Positions 24,915-32,532 of a DNA stretch of 38,292 nucleotides are shown here, piece by piece; position 1 is the first letter of the stretch; the number at the start of each line of letters is the position of its first letter. This stretch comes from an uncultured Caryophanales bacterium (GTDB lineage Bacteria; Bacillota_I; Bacilli_A; RFN20; CAG-826): NCBI GenBank assembly GCA_946183335.1, contig CAMGZN010000001.1, positions 1 through 38,292 on the forward strand, given 5' to 3'. A program made the translations under genes and the position numbers. The notes under the pieces are model-generated. The model worked only from the letters and a program-made list of their open reading frames with translations. It made no database searches and was not told where the DNA came from.

Positions 24915-26051
24915 TTAAATAACGCGAACTCTCTTTACGCCGGCAATCGCTTTTAAGGCAGCTTCATCAACCTTGCCTTTAACTTCGGCTAAGGTTGCTC
25001 CGAAAGCACCTTTTACGCCACAAACTAATTTTGCAGCATCGGCTTTAGAGATGACTTCTTTAACTGCTTTTTCAGCTTCGGCTTCATAAAGAACGACAAC
25101 ACGTGTACCTTCTTTTTTACCCAAATCGAGTCGTGGATAGTTCACAGAATTAATGATGTTTCCGTTTTCTACATAATCAACGACTTGTTTAGCGGCCATC
25201 ATCGCACAGTTATCTTCGGCTTCTTCAGTTGAAGCGCCTAAGTGAGAAATAGCAACGACTCCATCCATATTAGCGGTTTTGTAATTTGGGAAGTCGGTAA
25301 CGTATTTACGGACCTTACCAGAAGCGATGGCTTCTTTTAAGTCATCATCATTAACAATTGCATCACGAGCACAGTTAACAATAATAACGCCATCTTTCAT
25401 TTTGGCAAATGCTTCTTTGTTAAGCATTCCGCGTGTTGCGTCTAATAAAGGAACGTGAATGGAAATATAATCAGCGCGAGCATACATTTCATCATAAGAA
25501 ACAATTTCCATATCGCTTGGGAAAAGATGTTTATTTCTTTCAATTGTATCTTTACTTGGCTCAACACCAATAACGTGCATGCCAAGTCCACCAGCGGCTT
25601 GAGCAACTAATGCGCCAATCGCGCCACAACCAATAACACCAAGGGTTTTACCAAGAATTTCAGTTCCAGCAAAAGCACCTTTCGCTTTTTCCATTGATTT
25701 ATTAATCAATTCATCACCTTTATTTTCTTTCACCCATTCCATGGATCCACGGATATCACGGGCAGCAAGAAGCATAGCGGCGATTGTTAATTCTTTAACG
25801 GCGTTAGCATTGGCGCCTGGTGTATTAAAAACAACAACACCAGCTTTGGCGTATGGTTCAAGAGGAATATTATTCACACCAGCACCTGCACGAGCAACCG
25901 CTAAAACATTTTCTGGAAGAACAGTTTCAAGCATGTTCGCACTACGAACAAGAATTGCTGTTGCTTCATTAACATCTTCGGTAATGGAATAAGAACTTGG
26001 TAAGACCTTTAAACCAACTGGAGAGATTTTGTTTAAACAAAGTACCTTCAT
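24915..26051 (-). CDS. serA: D-3-phosphoglycerate dehydrogenase
   Basis: The first enzyme of serine synthesis (3-phosphoglycerate to 3-phosphohydroxypyruvate). The 378-residue product has the NAD site GVIGCGAIGALVAQ (about residues 137-150), the catalytic Arg in VNCARDAIVN, and the Glu and His in the SHLGASTEEAEDN region. A C-terminal stretch of about 60 residues resembles a small ACT-type domain, shorter than in long SerA forms. The start overlaps the serC stop (TAATG). It ends against the bidirectional terminator shared with arcC. Confidence 0.94.
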   Translation of the reverse strand: MKVLCLNKISPVGLKVLPSSYSITEDVNEATAILVRSANMLETVLPENVLAVARAGAGVNNIPLEPYAKAGVVVFNTPGANANAVKELTIAAMLLAARDIRGSMEWVKENKGDELINKSMEKAKGAFAGTEILGKTLGVIGCGAIGALVAQAAGGLGMHVIGVEPSKDTIERNKHLFPSDMEIVSYDEMYARADYISIHVPLLDATRGMLNKEAFAKMKDGVIIVNCARDAIVNDDDLKEAIASGKVRKYVTDFPNYKTANMDGVVAISHLGASTEEAEDNCAMMAAKQVVDYVENGNIINSVNYPRLDLGKKEGTRVVVLYEAEAEKAVKEVISKADAAKLVCGVKGAFGATLAEVKGKVDEAALKAIAGVKRVRVI

Positions 26052-27133
26052 TATTTATGAGCCTCTTCAAATTCTTTCATGTATTTGACAAGTGCTTCAA
26101 CACCAGCAATTGGCATGGCGTTATATAAAGAAGCACGAAGTCCACCAGTAGAACGGTGACCTTTGAGGTTTGTGAAGCGATATTTCTTTGCTCCTTCAAG
26201 GAATTCAGCATCAAGTTCATCGCTTGGTGTACGGAATGTTACGTTCATTAATGAACGTGAATCTTTATCCACGTATGGTTTGAAGAACTTGCTTGAATCA
26301 AGATAGTCATAAAGAATCTTGGCTTTCTTTTCGTTGTTTGCTTTACGTGCTGCAAGTCCACCTTCTTTAAGTAACCATTTGAAGACTAATCCACAAATGT
26401 AGATACCATAGGTTGGTGGGGTATTGTACATCGAACCATTTTCAGCATGGAGACGATAATCTAAATATGCTGGAAGAGGTTGTCTTGGTGTTCGAGCAAG
26501 TAAATCATCGCGAATAATGCAGATGGTAACACCAGCTGGTCCAACGTTCTTTTGGGCACCAGCATAGATCATGCCAAATTTCTTCACATCAATTGGTTCA
26601 CTTAAGAAGCATGAAGACATATCACAGATTAATGGAACGTTTCCGGTTTCTGGATATTCTTTGAATTTTGATCCATAGATGGTGTTGTTATCACACATAT
26701 AGACATAGTCTGCTTCTGGATCAAACTTAATTGATTTAACATCCGGAATCTTTTTAAATCCGTTTTCTTCACCGGAAGCAACGACGTTGACTTCACCATA
26801 GATTTTGGCATCTTTAATGGCTTTCTTTGTCCAGACGCCTGTGTTAATTAAATCGATTTTTCCTTTGACCATGAAGTTCATTGGAATCATCGCAAATCCG
26901 AGGGTAGCACCACCCTGCATAAATAGAACTTTATAGTTCTCTGGAATGCCAATTAACTTTCTTAAATCTGCTTCAGCTTCATCAATGATGCCTTGGTAGA
27001 CTTTGGAACGGTGTGACATTTCCATGACCGACATGCCTGAATCATGATAATCAAGCATTTCCGCAGCAGCGGTCTTGAGGACTTCCTCAGGAAGCATTGC
27101 TGGTCCAGCGGAGAAGTTGTAAATTCGACTCAT
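26051..27133 (-). CDS. serC: Phosphoserine aminotransferase
   Basis: A PLP-dependent fold-type I aminotransferase of 360 residues that makes phosphoserine from 3-phosphohydroxypyruvate and glutamate. Recognised from IYNFSAGPAMLPEEVL at the start, QGGATLGFAMIPMNF, the PLP lysine in GAQKNVGPAGVT and the C-terminal GHRSTGGLRASLYNAMP. Glutamate for the reaction can come from gdhA in the same operon. No serB phosphatase is present in the window. AAAGGAG lies before the ATG, 17 bp after the DUF1015 stop. Confidence 0.96.
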   Translation of the reverse strand: MSRIYNFSAGPAMLPEEVLKTAAAEMLDYHDSGMSVMEMSHRSKVYQGIIDEAEADLRKLIGIPENYKVLFMQGGATLGFAMIPMNFMVKGKIDLINTGVWTKKAIKDAKIYGEVNVVASGEENGFKKIPDVKSIKFDPEADYVYMCDNNTIYGSKFKEYPETGNVPLICDMSSCFLSEPIDVKKFGMIYAGAQKNVGPAGVTICIIRDDLLARTPRQPLPAYLDYRLHAENGSMYNTPPTYGIYICGLVFKWLLKEGGLAARKANNEKKAKILYDYLDSSKFFKPYVDKDSRSLMNVTFRTPSDELDAEFLEGAKKYRFTNLKGHRSTGGLRASLYNAMPIAGVEALVKYMKEFEEAHK

Positions 27134-27150
27134 TTAAGACTCCTTTTCTG

Positions 27151-28368
27151 TTATTTAATTCTCTTTGATTCGAGATAATAACGTTTTTCTGTTGCGTGTC
27201 CCATTGAGAATGCTTTTCGTGGGAGCACTTCATCCTTCGCGATATAAGCGAAGATATCACCTTTGGTGAGCGCTGGCATAATAATTGCCACACTACCTGG
27301 ATGTTTTTTAGCCACTTCTAATGTTTGGTCTTCATCATGGATATAATCCACGGATGCATCTTTGTGACTCTTTAAGTATTCATCAACATAGGTTTGAACA
27401 ATCTTGTATGCTTCTGGTCCGACTTTTGGAATGGAGAGTTCAATTTTTCCATCTTTGGTTGAGTACGCATAAGATTTGTTCTCACCTTTCAAGACTTCTT
27501 TAAGGCCTTTTAGGAAATCGTCTTTGACATTAAACACAACACGGTGAATTGGTTCAAAGATTAAACCTTCATCATAGATGTTTAACGCTTCAACTAGAGC
27601 ATATCGACCTGGGTGGTTCTTGCGTTCCTCTTCTGAAAGATGAACTTTGACTTTATCCCAGTGTGCTTTTGCAGTAGCTAAAGAATGGTTTCCATCACCA
27701 ACAATGAAAAGTAATCCGTTATTGTTTTCTTTTAGAAGATCTTCAAATTGTTTGATGATTTTTTGGGTATCCTTAATCTTGTATCCTTTGAGATGTCCAC
27801 CGTCTTCATTGAGCTCAAAATCATAGACTTTCTCGAGTTCATCTCGATGCTCATAGAGCGGCTCAATAATTTGACGTTTTGGGTCATCATAAAGGAAGAG
27901 GATGTGTGGAAGTTCGACTGGAGCGTTTTCTCTAATTTTTAATCTAGGAGGAATACGTTCCACAATAGTGGCTTCACTAGCGCGAATGAGAGATTTCACA
28001 CCTTTCTCGTATGTGTAATCTTCTAAATCAATCGCGATCATTAAACCTAATCTACGATCAACCACATTTGTTTTACGATCGACCAAAATAAAGCATTCGC
28101 CTTGGTCGACTAAAACATTCTCATCAAGATATTTTTGAATTGTTTCATTGATTTTATCAATGTACGCTTTTTCATCTACCTTGCCTAAATAGGCTTCTGG
28201 AAACATCATACGTAAGGTTGATGGTTGGTCGCCAACTAACTTTTCGACTCTCTCCCAGTAGTCTAATTGTGATGTGAATTGATCGCAGGCAATAACTGCC
28301 CAAGCGGTCATGTTTACACCTTTTTTAGGTAGAAGAATATGTGGGGCTTTAATAGTCGTAAACGACAT
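27151..28368 (-). CDS. DUF1015 family protein, serine-operon linked
   Basis: A 405-residue protein of the DUF1015 (COG4198) family, soluble, without membrane segments. Recognisable family features are the start KAPHILLPKKG, ACDQFTSQLDYW and the motif VGDGNHSLATAKAHW (about residues 200-215), a variant of the family DGHHR-type signature. Its function is unknown. The family often neighbours serA and serC in Firmicutes, and here it lies between gdhA and serC with a one-base overlap to gdhA (TAATG). The DGHHR-type motif recalls ParB-fold serine kinases (SerK/SbnI), so a role on serine or phosphoserine is a reasonable guess but unproven. Confidence 0.85.
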   Translation of the reverse strand: MSFTTIKAPHILLPKKGVNMTAWAVIACDQFTSQLDYWERVEKLVGDQPSTLRMMFPEAYLGKVDEKAYIDKINETIQKYLDENVLVDQGECFILVDRKTNVVDRRLGLMIAIDLEDYTYEKGVKSLIRASEATIVERIPPRLKIRENAPVELPHILFLYDDPKRQIIEPLYEHRDELEKVYDFELNEDGGHLKGYKIKDTQKIIKQFEDLLKENNNGLLFIVGDGNHSLATAKAHWDKVKVHLSEEERKNHPGRYALVEALNIYDEGLIFEPIHRVVFNVKDDFLKGLKEVLKGENKSYAYSTKDGKIELSIPKVGPEAYKIVQTYVDEYLKSHKDASVDYIHDEDQTLEVAKKHPGSVAIIMPALTKGDIFAYIAKDEVLPRKAFSMGHATEKRYYLESKRIK

Positions 28369-29714
28369 TAACAAACTCCTTGAGCAATCATGGCATCCAT
28401 GACTTTTTCAAAACCAACAATATTCGCACCTAGAGCAATATTTGTTGGTTGTCCATATTTAACAGCTGTATCGTGACACTTTTTGAAGATGTCTTTCATA
28501 ATTTGTTTTAGGCGAGCATCCACTTCTTCGAATGTCCAAGATAAGTGGATAGCGTTTTGGCTCATTTCTAAGCCAGAAACAGCAACGCCTCCAGCGTTAG
28601 ATGCTTTTCCTGGAGCGAAGAGCACACCATTGCTATTGAAGTAACGAATAGCTTCAACGTCACACGGCATATTAGCACCTTCGACTAACATGAAGCAGCC
28701 ATTCTTCTTAAGAAGTTTGGCATCTTCTTCATGAATTTCTCCTTGTGTTGCGCATGGAAGAGCGATATCACATGGAACTGACCACATACCGTGTGGGCCA
28801 GCGTGCCATTCAACACCTTTGTGATCAGCGGCATAGTCTTTTGAGAACATACCTTTTTGTTTAGCTTTCTGACAAATGTATGGAACGTCTAATCCATTTG
28901 GGTCGTAGACGTAACCTTCAATGTCGGACATAGCGACTAATTTAGCGCCAAGTTCAGCAGCTTTCGCAGCAGCCATACCGCCAACTTTACCAGAACCAGA
29001 AATGATAACTTTCATTCCTTTAATTGTGGTCTTCTTATATTCACGGAGCATTTCCTCTACAAAGTAGAGAAGTCCATAACCAGTGGCTTCTGGACGGCCT
29101 AAGGAACCACCATAGCTCATGCCCTTACCAGTAAATACACCAGTAAATTCATCACGGAGTTTCTTGTAGTAGCCAAACATATAGCCAATTTCACGAGCAC
29201 CGAAACCTAAGTCTCCAGCTGGAACGTCGGTGTTTGGACCAATGTGTCGATATAATTCAGACATCATCGATTGACAGAAACGCATAACTTCGCCATCACT
29301 CTTACCGCGTGGGTCGAAGTCGGCGCCACCTTTACCGCCACCCATTGGGAGACCGGTTAAGGAGTTTTTAAATGTTTGTTCAAATCCTAAGAATTTGAGA
29401 ATGGAGAGGTTGACGGACTTGTCAAATCTCATACCACCTTTGTAAGGACCAATTGCAGAGTTAAATTCGACGCGATAACCTGTGTTAACTCTAATTTTTC
29501 CCTTATCGTCAACCCAAGGCACACGCATCGTGACGATTCTCTCTGGAACTGTAATACGTTCAAGAATGGAGAACTTTTCAATACGTGGATCTTTGTCGAC
29601 AACGAAATCCATTGAGTCGAAGAATTCTTCAACGGCAGAAATGAATTCCTTTTGACCTTTGTTCTTCGCTTTGATTTCACGGAGAACTCTGTTTAGGTAT
29701 TTGCTTTTGTACAT
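28368..29714 (-). CDS. gdhA: NADP-type glutamate dehydrogenase
   Basis: It interconverts 2-oxoglutarate plus ammonia and glutamate. The 448-residue product is the hexameric bacterial type: GPYKGGMRFDKSVN, the catalytic PMGGGKGGADFDP, PAGDLGFGAREIGYMFG, and the dinucleotide-binding GSGKVGGMAAAKAAELG. It leads the gdhA-DUF1015-serC-serA operon and can capture ammonia released by purine degradation, supplying the amino donor for SerC. A strong AGGAGG site precedes the ATG, behind a leader with a possible attenuator. Confidence 0.97.
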   Translation of the reverse strand: MYKSKYLNRVLREIKAKNKGQKEFISAVEEFFDSMDFVVDKDPRIEKFSILERITVPERIVTMRVPWVDDKGKIRVNTGYRVEFNSAIGPYKGGMRFDKSVNLSILKFLGFEQTFKNSLTGLPMGGGKGGADFDPRGKSDGEVMRFCQSMMSELYRHIGPNTDVPAGDLGFGAREIGYMFGYYKKLRDEFTGVFTGKGMSYGGSLGRPEATGYGLLYFVEEMLREYKKTTIKGMKVIISGSGKVGGMAAAKAAELGAKLVAMSDIEGYVYDPNGLDVPYICQKAKQKGMFSKDYAADHKGVEWHAGPHGMWSVPCDIALPCATQGEIHEEDAKLLKKNGCFMLVEGANMPCDVEAIRYFNSNGVLFAPGKASNAGGVAVSGLEMSQNAIHLSWTFEEVDARLKQIMKDIFKKCHDTAVKYGQPTNIALGANIVGFEKVMDAMIAQGVC

Positions 29715-29722
29715 TGCTTTAA

Positions 29723-29815
29723 TTACCTCCTAAAGCGCAAAAAGAAAAAACACCCACTTTTTCGTGTTTTTATCAATTTGCTACAGATACAGCTTTGCAA
29801 TTCATTGTTCAGCAT
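29723..29815 (-). CDS. Possible leader peptide of gdhA
   Basis: A 30-codon reading frame starting MLNNELQSCICSKL and ending inside the gdhA ribosome site. Its ATG falls where the gdhA transcript should begin, so it would be translated without a ribosome site. It runs through the attenuator hairpin. No codon enrichment that would point to a sensed amino acid is obvious. It may be chance. Confidence 0.25.
   Translation of the reverse strand: MLNNELQSCICSKLIKTRKSGCFFFLRFRR
29745..29771 (-). terminator. Possible attenuator in the gdhA leader
   Basis: A perfect 8-bp stem AAAAACAC / GTGTTTTT with a 10-base loop, ending in TTTTTTCTTTTT on the minus strand, lies about 15 bp before the gdhA AGGAGG. 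It sits downstream of the predicted promoter, so it could stop transcription before gdhA. Confidence 0.5.
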
Positions 29816-29819
29816 ATAA

Positions 29820-29848
29820 ATTTTAAAACTTATTTTATAAATAAACAA
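29820..29848 (-). promoter_or_regulatory. Promoter of the gdhA-DUF1015-serC-serA operon
   Basis: -35 TTGTTT (29843-29848) and -10 TAAAAT (29820-29825) with a 17-bp spacer. An inverted repeat ACACGAA / TTCGTGT (29851-29857 and 29876-29882) lies directly upstream and overlaps the repeat element. Confidence 0.55.
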
Positions 29849-29865
29849 ACACACGAAGTTTCTCC

Positions 29866-29898
29866 GTATAAAATATTCGTGTTTTGCTGGAGATATTG
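29866..29898. repeat. Intergenic repeat element, copy 2 (upstream of gdhA)
   Basis: The second copy of the element at 23859-23893, same plus-strand orientation, 17 bp upstream of the gdhA -35. The spacing differs from copy 1 by 9 bp, about one helical turn. Confidence 0.75.
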
Positions 29899-30034
29899 AC
29901 TAAAAATTGAATTCAAAAATGGTCAAAAATTAAACATCGAAAATTATAAAAAATGGCGGCAAATGGCCCCAAAACATAAAAAAGTTTCAAAAATATTCCC
30001 ACTTTTCCTTCAAAATGAGAAAAATTGAGAAAAT

Positions 30035-30063
30035 AAAAAATTGGCCATTTTGATTTTGCCAAC
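30035..30063 (-). terminator. Terminator after the phosphopantetheinyl transferase gene
   Basis: A stem of about 6 bp (GTTGGC / GCCAAT, with one G-T pair) and a T run of six on the minus strand, starting 28 bp past the stop codon. Confidence 0.6.
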
Positions 30064-30090
30064 TTTTGTTATAAAAATTACCAGCAAATA

Positions 30091-30690
30091 TTAATCTTTT
30101 TGATAAACAACGCTCATCACGAAATCATTCAAGAAGCAACTCTCAACCACACATTCCGGATGTTCCTTAATGGCGCTCAAACTTTCATCAACTTCAATAG
30201 ATTTCAGGGATTCGTTTAATCCTTTCCCAATCATTTTTAAATAGCTTTCTTTAACCGTCCAATACGACAAAAAGACCATGTCTGGATGCGAGGATGATTT
30301 GATATTTTCAATTTCAGATGGCAAAAAGAACTTCTCAGCAATCTCAATTTTGGTTTTGCGGATCTTTTCAATGTCACATCCGATTAGATGACGAGATGCA
30401 ACAACCAAAACAACTTCATCAGAATGCGCAATTGAAAAATGGAGCGGACTATTGCCAAAACTCCAGTGTCCGTTTTCATCCTCAACTACCTTTTCATATT
30501 CCTCCAAAGCGTTGAGTTCTTTTAAACATTCTTCTAAAAGAAGAGTTGCGACTAATGACTGCTTCTGTCTATTACGGTCTTTGAACTTTAAAATGTGTTC
30601 TTGTCTGGCCTTCGGAAGATATGAAAGATTCTCATCAAAGTTTTCTTCGGTAATTTTATATATCTTTCCAATCTTTAGCGAGTAGTTCAT
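30091..30690 (-). CDS. 4'-phosphopantetheinyl transferase, Sfp type
   Basis: It transfers phosphopantetheine from coenzyme A to carrier proteins. The 199-residue product has the two-halved Sfp fold with the family motifs LHFSIAHSDE (about residues 82-91), GCDIEKIR (metal-binding Asp and Glu) and YWTVKESYLKMIGKGL. Carrier-protein or polyketide genes are not in the window, so the target is unknown; it may serve the fatty-acid carrier if AcpS is absent. It is a single-gene transcript divergent from the membrane-protein gene, with a -10 box only 10 bp from its ATG and no ribosome site. Confidence 0.9.
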   Translation of the reverse strand: MNYSLKIGKIYKITEENFDENLSYLPKARQEHILKFKDRNRQKQSLVATLLLEECLKELNALEEYEKVVEDENGHWSFGNSPLHFSIAHSDEVVLVVASRHLIGCDIEKIRKTKIEIAEKFFLPSEIENIKSSSHPDMVFLSYWTVKESYLKMIGKGLNESLKSIEVDESLSAIKEHPECVVESCFLNDFVMSVVYQKD

Positions 30691-30700
30691 TTTCTAAATT

Positions 30701-30706
30701 ATTATA
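30701..30706 (-). promoter_or_regulatory. -10 box of the phosphopantetheinyl transferase gene
   Basis: TATAAT on the minus strand, separated from the ATG at 30690 by 10 bp. The predicted leader is about 4 nt. Confidence 0.55.
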
Positions 30707-30726
30707 TAAATAAAGATAAAAATAAG

Positions 30727-30732
30727 TATAAT
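30727..30732 (+). promoter_or_regulatory. -10 box of the 30742 membrane-protein gene
   Basis: TATAAT on the plus strand, 9 bp before the ATG at 30742. It is paired back to back with the divergent -10 at 30701; each lies in the -35 area of the other, so the two promoters probably compete. Confidence 0.55.
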
Positions 30733-30741
30733 TATTTTGCG

Positions 30742-31302
30742 ATGGACAAGGATAAACTTTATCAACACGATCCAGAACCACAGGAATGGGATGTTGACCA
30801 ATCCCTTTTTGATCACACTCCAGTCAAACAAGGTGAAAACTCTGTCAAGTATCTTTACGACCACAATCAAAAGAACTATCAAGCAGAGAACTATGATGAT
30901 TTGTACAACAACTCTCAAAATGTTCATCATACAAAATCACGAGATACCAAGAAAACTGCGGCTGGATTAACCACCGCTATAACATTAATTGTTGCGTCTG
31001 TGGTTGGTGTTGTGACGATTACCAATCCATTAACATCTCGTCCAAGAATTCAAAACGACTCATACTCATTCGAAAACAATGTTTTGAAGATTGATTTGGA
31101 AATCTCTAATCGAATTGGATACGATTGTGATCTCGTCTTATATAAAGACGGAGATGAAATTAATCGTGAATCAGTGAAAAACAAAGCAACTTACACGAAC
31201 GAATACCAAATCGTTGAATCTGGACGTTATGAATTAAAGTTCATCTCAACCAATAACATTGATTACAAAAATAGCGTGTCGTTATACACGTTTGATTGCT
31301 AA
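30742..31302 (+). CDS. Hypothetical single-pass membrane protein with extracellular beta domain
   Basis: I do not recognise this 186-residue protein. Residues 1-70 are polar, rich in Asp, Asn, Gln and His; a hydrophobic segment at about 75-95 (AGLTTAITLIVASVVGVVTI) is the only membrane span. The remaining 90 residues look like a small beta-sandwich (DLEISNRIGYDCDLVLYKDG, then ESGRYELKFIST), outside the cell if the N-terminus is inside. It is 14 bp upstream of mscS on the same transcript, so a role in sensing or supporting the cell envelope is possible. No ribosome site precedes the ATG, which follows a -10 box. Confidence 0.75.
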   Translation: MDKDKLYQHDPEPQEWDVDQSLFDHTPVKQGENSVKYLYDHNQKNYQAENYDDLYNNSQNVHHTKSRDTKKTAAGLTTAITLIVASVVGVVTITNPLTSRPRIQNDSYSFENNVLKIDLEISNRIGYDCDLVLYKDGDEINRESVKNKATYTNEYQIVESGRYELKFISTNNIDYKNSVSLYTFDC

Positions 31303-31316
31303 AGGAGGAAGACAAA

Positions 31317-32363
31317 ATGGCTAAAAAACTTCAAAAACCAAGCACATGGTGGAATTCGCAATCACCAAAACAAAGAAAGTATTTTATTATCGCGTTAATT
31401 TTCTCGATCATTATTCTTGCTTTATCTTGCTTTGTACTTAGTACAAAAGAACTTGGTTTAACCAATATTTCTAATTACCTATTCGGTGAAGACAAATCTG
31501 GGTGGGTTTGGTTTGGAAACGTGCTCGCTGCTGGTGGAATTGTTTGGGTAGAAATCATTGCAATTGTTGCACTCGCATTTATGGTTGCGTTCATTATTAA
31601 CCTAATCATCGGATTAATCACCTGGCGCGGAAAAAGAAGTAAAACAATTGGCTCTCTAATTAAATCTTTAATTAAATACGCAATTACAATTGTTGCTCTT
31701 GGCTTCATCTTAAGAGTCTGTGGAGTGGATGTCGCTTCAATCGTAGCTGGAATCGGAATTATCACATTAATCATTGGCCTTGGTTGCCAATCGTTAATTA
31801 ACGATATTGTTAGCGGAGTATTCCTCGTTTTTGATGATTTCTTTGATGTTGGAGACGTCGTCGTTATCGATGGTTTCCGTGGAACAGTTACTGAAATCGG
31901 ACTTAGAAGTACCAAACTCATGGACTGGGCCGGAAACATCAAAGGTGTCAATAACTCTCAAATTACTACTGTCACAAATCTTTCTAGAGAAGCTACATCA
32001 ATTGTGACTAATTTTGTTATTGATCGTAATGAAGACCTTGAACACGTTGAGGCTGTTATCGCTGCCAACTTAGCCAAGATTGAAAAGAAAGTTCCAAAGA
32101 TTATCGGAAAAATTTCCTATATTGGAGTTTCTAATCTAAAAGAAAACGGAATTGAATTAGCCTTCTCTATGTCCTGTGACGAAAATGATCGTTACCAAGT
32201 TAATCGTGATATGAACCGCGAATTATTACTCATTATGAGAGAGAACAATATTAAGGTTCCGTTCAATGTACTTGCTGTTTATGACGAACCAGAAAAGGCT
32301 GGAAAGAAAGCTTCTGATGAAGAAAAAGAAGAAGCCGATAAACTAATTAAAAAGAATCGTTAA
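31317..32363 (+). CDS. mscS: Small-conductance mechanosensitive channel, MscS family
   Basis: A tension-gated channel that releases solutes on osmotic downshock. The 348-residue product has three or four hydrophobic segments (about residues 20-45, 70-95, 110-150), the pore-lining helix region rich in Gly and Ala (VASIVAGIGIITLIIGLGCQ), and the beta domain FDVGDVVVIDGFRGTVTEIGL followed by the MscS C-terminal fold. The ATG at 31317 has AAAGGAGGA well placed; the TTG at 31296 is rejected. The tail is charged and lysine/glutamate rich. Confidence 0.93.
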   Translation: MAKKLQKPSTWWNSQSPKQRKYFIIALIFSIIILALSCFVLSTKELGLTNISNYLFGEDKSGWVWFGNVLAAGGIVWVEIIAIVALAFMVAFIINLIIGLITWRGKRSKTIGSLIKSLIKYAITIVALGFILRVCGVDVASIVAGIGIITLIIGLGCQSLINDIVSGVFLVFDDFFDVGDVVVIDGFRGTVTEIGLRSTKLMDWAGNIKGVNNSQITTVTNLSREATSIVTNFVIDRNEDLEHVEAVIAANLAKIEKKVPKIIGKISYIGVSNLKENGIELAFSMSCDENDRYQVNRDMNRELLLIMRENNIKVPFNVLAVYDEPEKAGKKASDEEKEEADKLIKKNR

Positions 32364-32371
32364 TTTTTAAA

Positions 32372-32420
32372 AAGAACCGAAAATTGCTGGTAAAAACGTT
32401 GCAAAACTCGGTTCTTTTTT
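32372..32420 (+). terminator. Terminator after mscS with large loop
   Basis: A 9-bp stem AAGAACCGA / TCGGTTCTT closes a loop of 27 bases and is followed by six or more T. The 5' arm and loop contain ACCGAAAATTGCTGGT, nearly identical to the sequence at the end of arcC. Confidence 0.85.
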
Positions 32421-32428
32421 AATATTTA

Positions 32429-32444
32429 CTCGCTATAATGCGAG
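32429..32444 (+). promoter_or_regulatory. TATAAT box framed by a perfect inverted repeat
   Basis: CTCGC-TATAAT-GCGAG: 5-bp arms exactly enclose a consensus -10, just after the mscS terminator and about 90 bp before the lipoprotein gene. It could be an operator-controlled upstream promoter. Confidence 0.4.
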
Positions 32445-32498
32445 ACAACGTTTTTCAAATAAAATTAAATTCTTAAATGTATACTTTTCAACAAGTGA

Positions 32499-32504
32499 TA
32501 TAAT
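32499..32504 (+). promoter_or_regulatory. -10 box of the lipoprotein gene
   Basis: TATAAT 28 bp before the ATG at 32533, leaving a leader of about 22 nt with a distant AAAGGAAA ribosome site. ACAAG (32491-32495) and CTTGT (32507-32511) flank it symmetrically. Confidence 0.6.
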
Positions 32505-32532
32505 TGCTTGTAAAGAAAGGAAACATGTAAAC

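Larger units (their letters stand above)
29715..30090. other. AT-rich intergenic region between gdhA and the phosphopantetheinyl transferase
   Basis: These 376 bases hold the gdhA leader and promoter (29715-29848), the second copy of the repeat element (29866-29898), and the terminator of the phosphopantetheinyl transferase gene (30035-30063). Between 29900 and 30030 I see only A-rich sequence with no credible gene or RNA fold. Confidence 0.6.

Noticed and set aside
29899..30034. Small RNA or hidden gene in the A-rich gap
   Set aside because: No stable fold, reading frame or terminator on the plus strand was seen; the only structure is the minus-strand terminator of the neighbouring gene.
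31475..31951. Antisense open frame of 158 codons across mscS
   Set aside because: It is a shadow of the conserved channel gene, with low-complexity Ile/Thr/Pro composition and no ribosome site.
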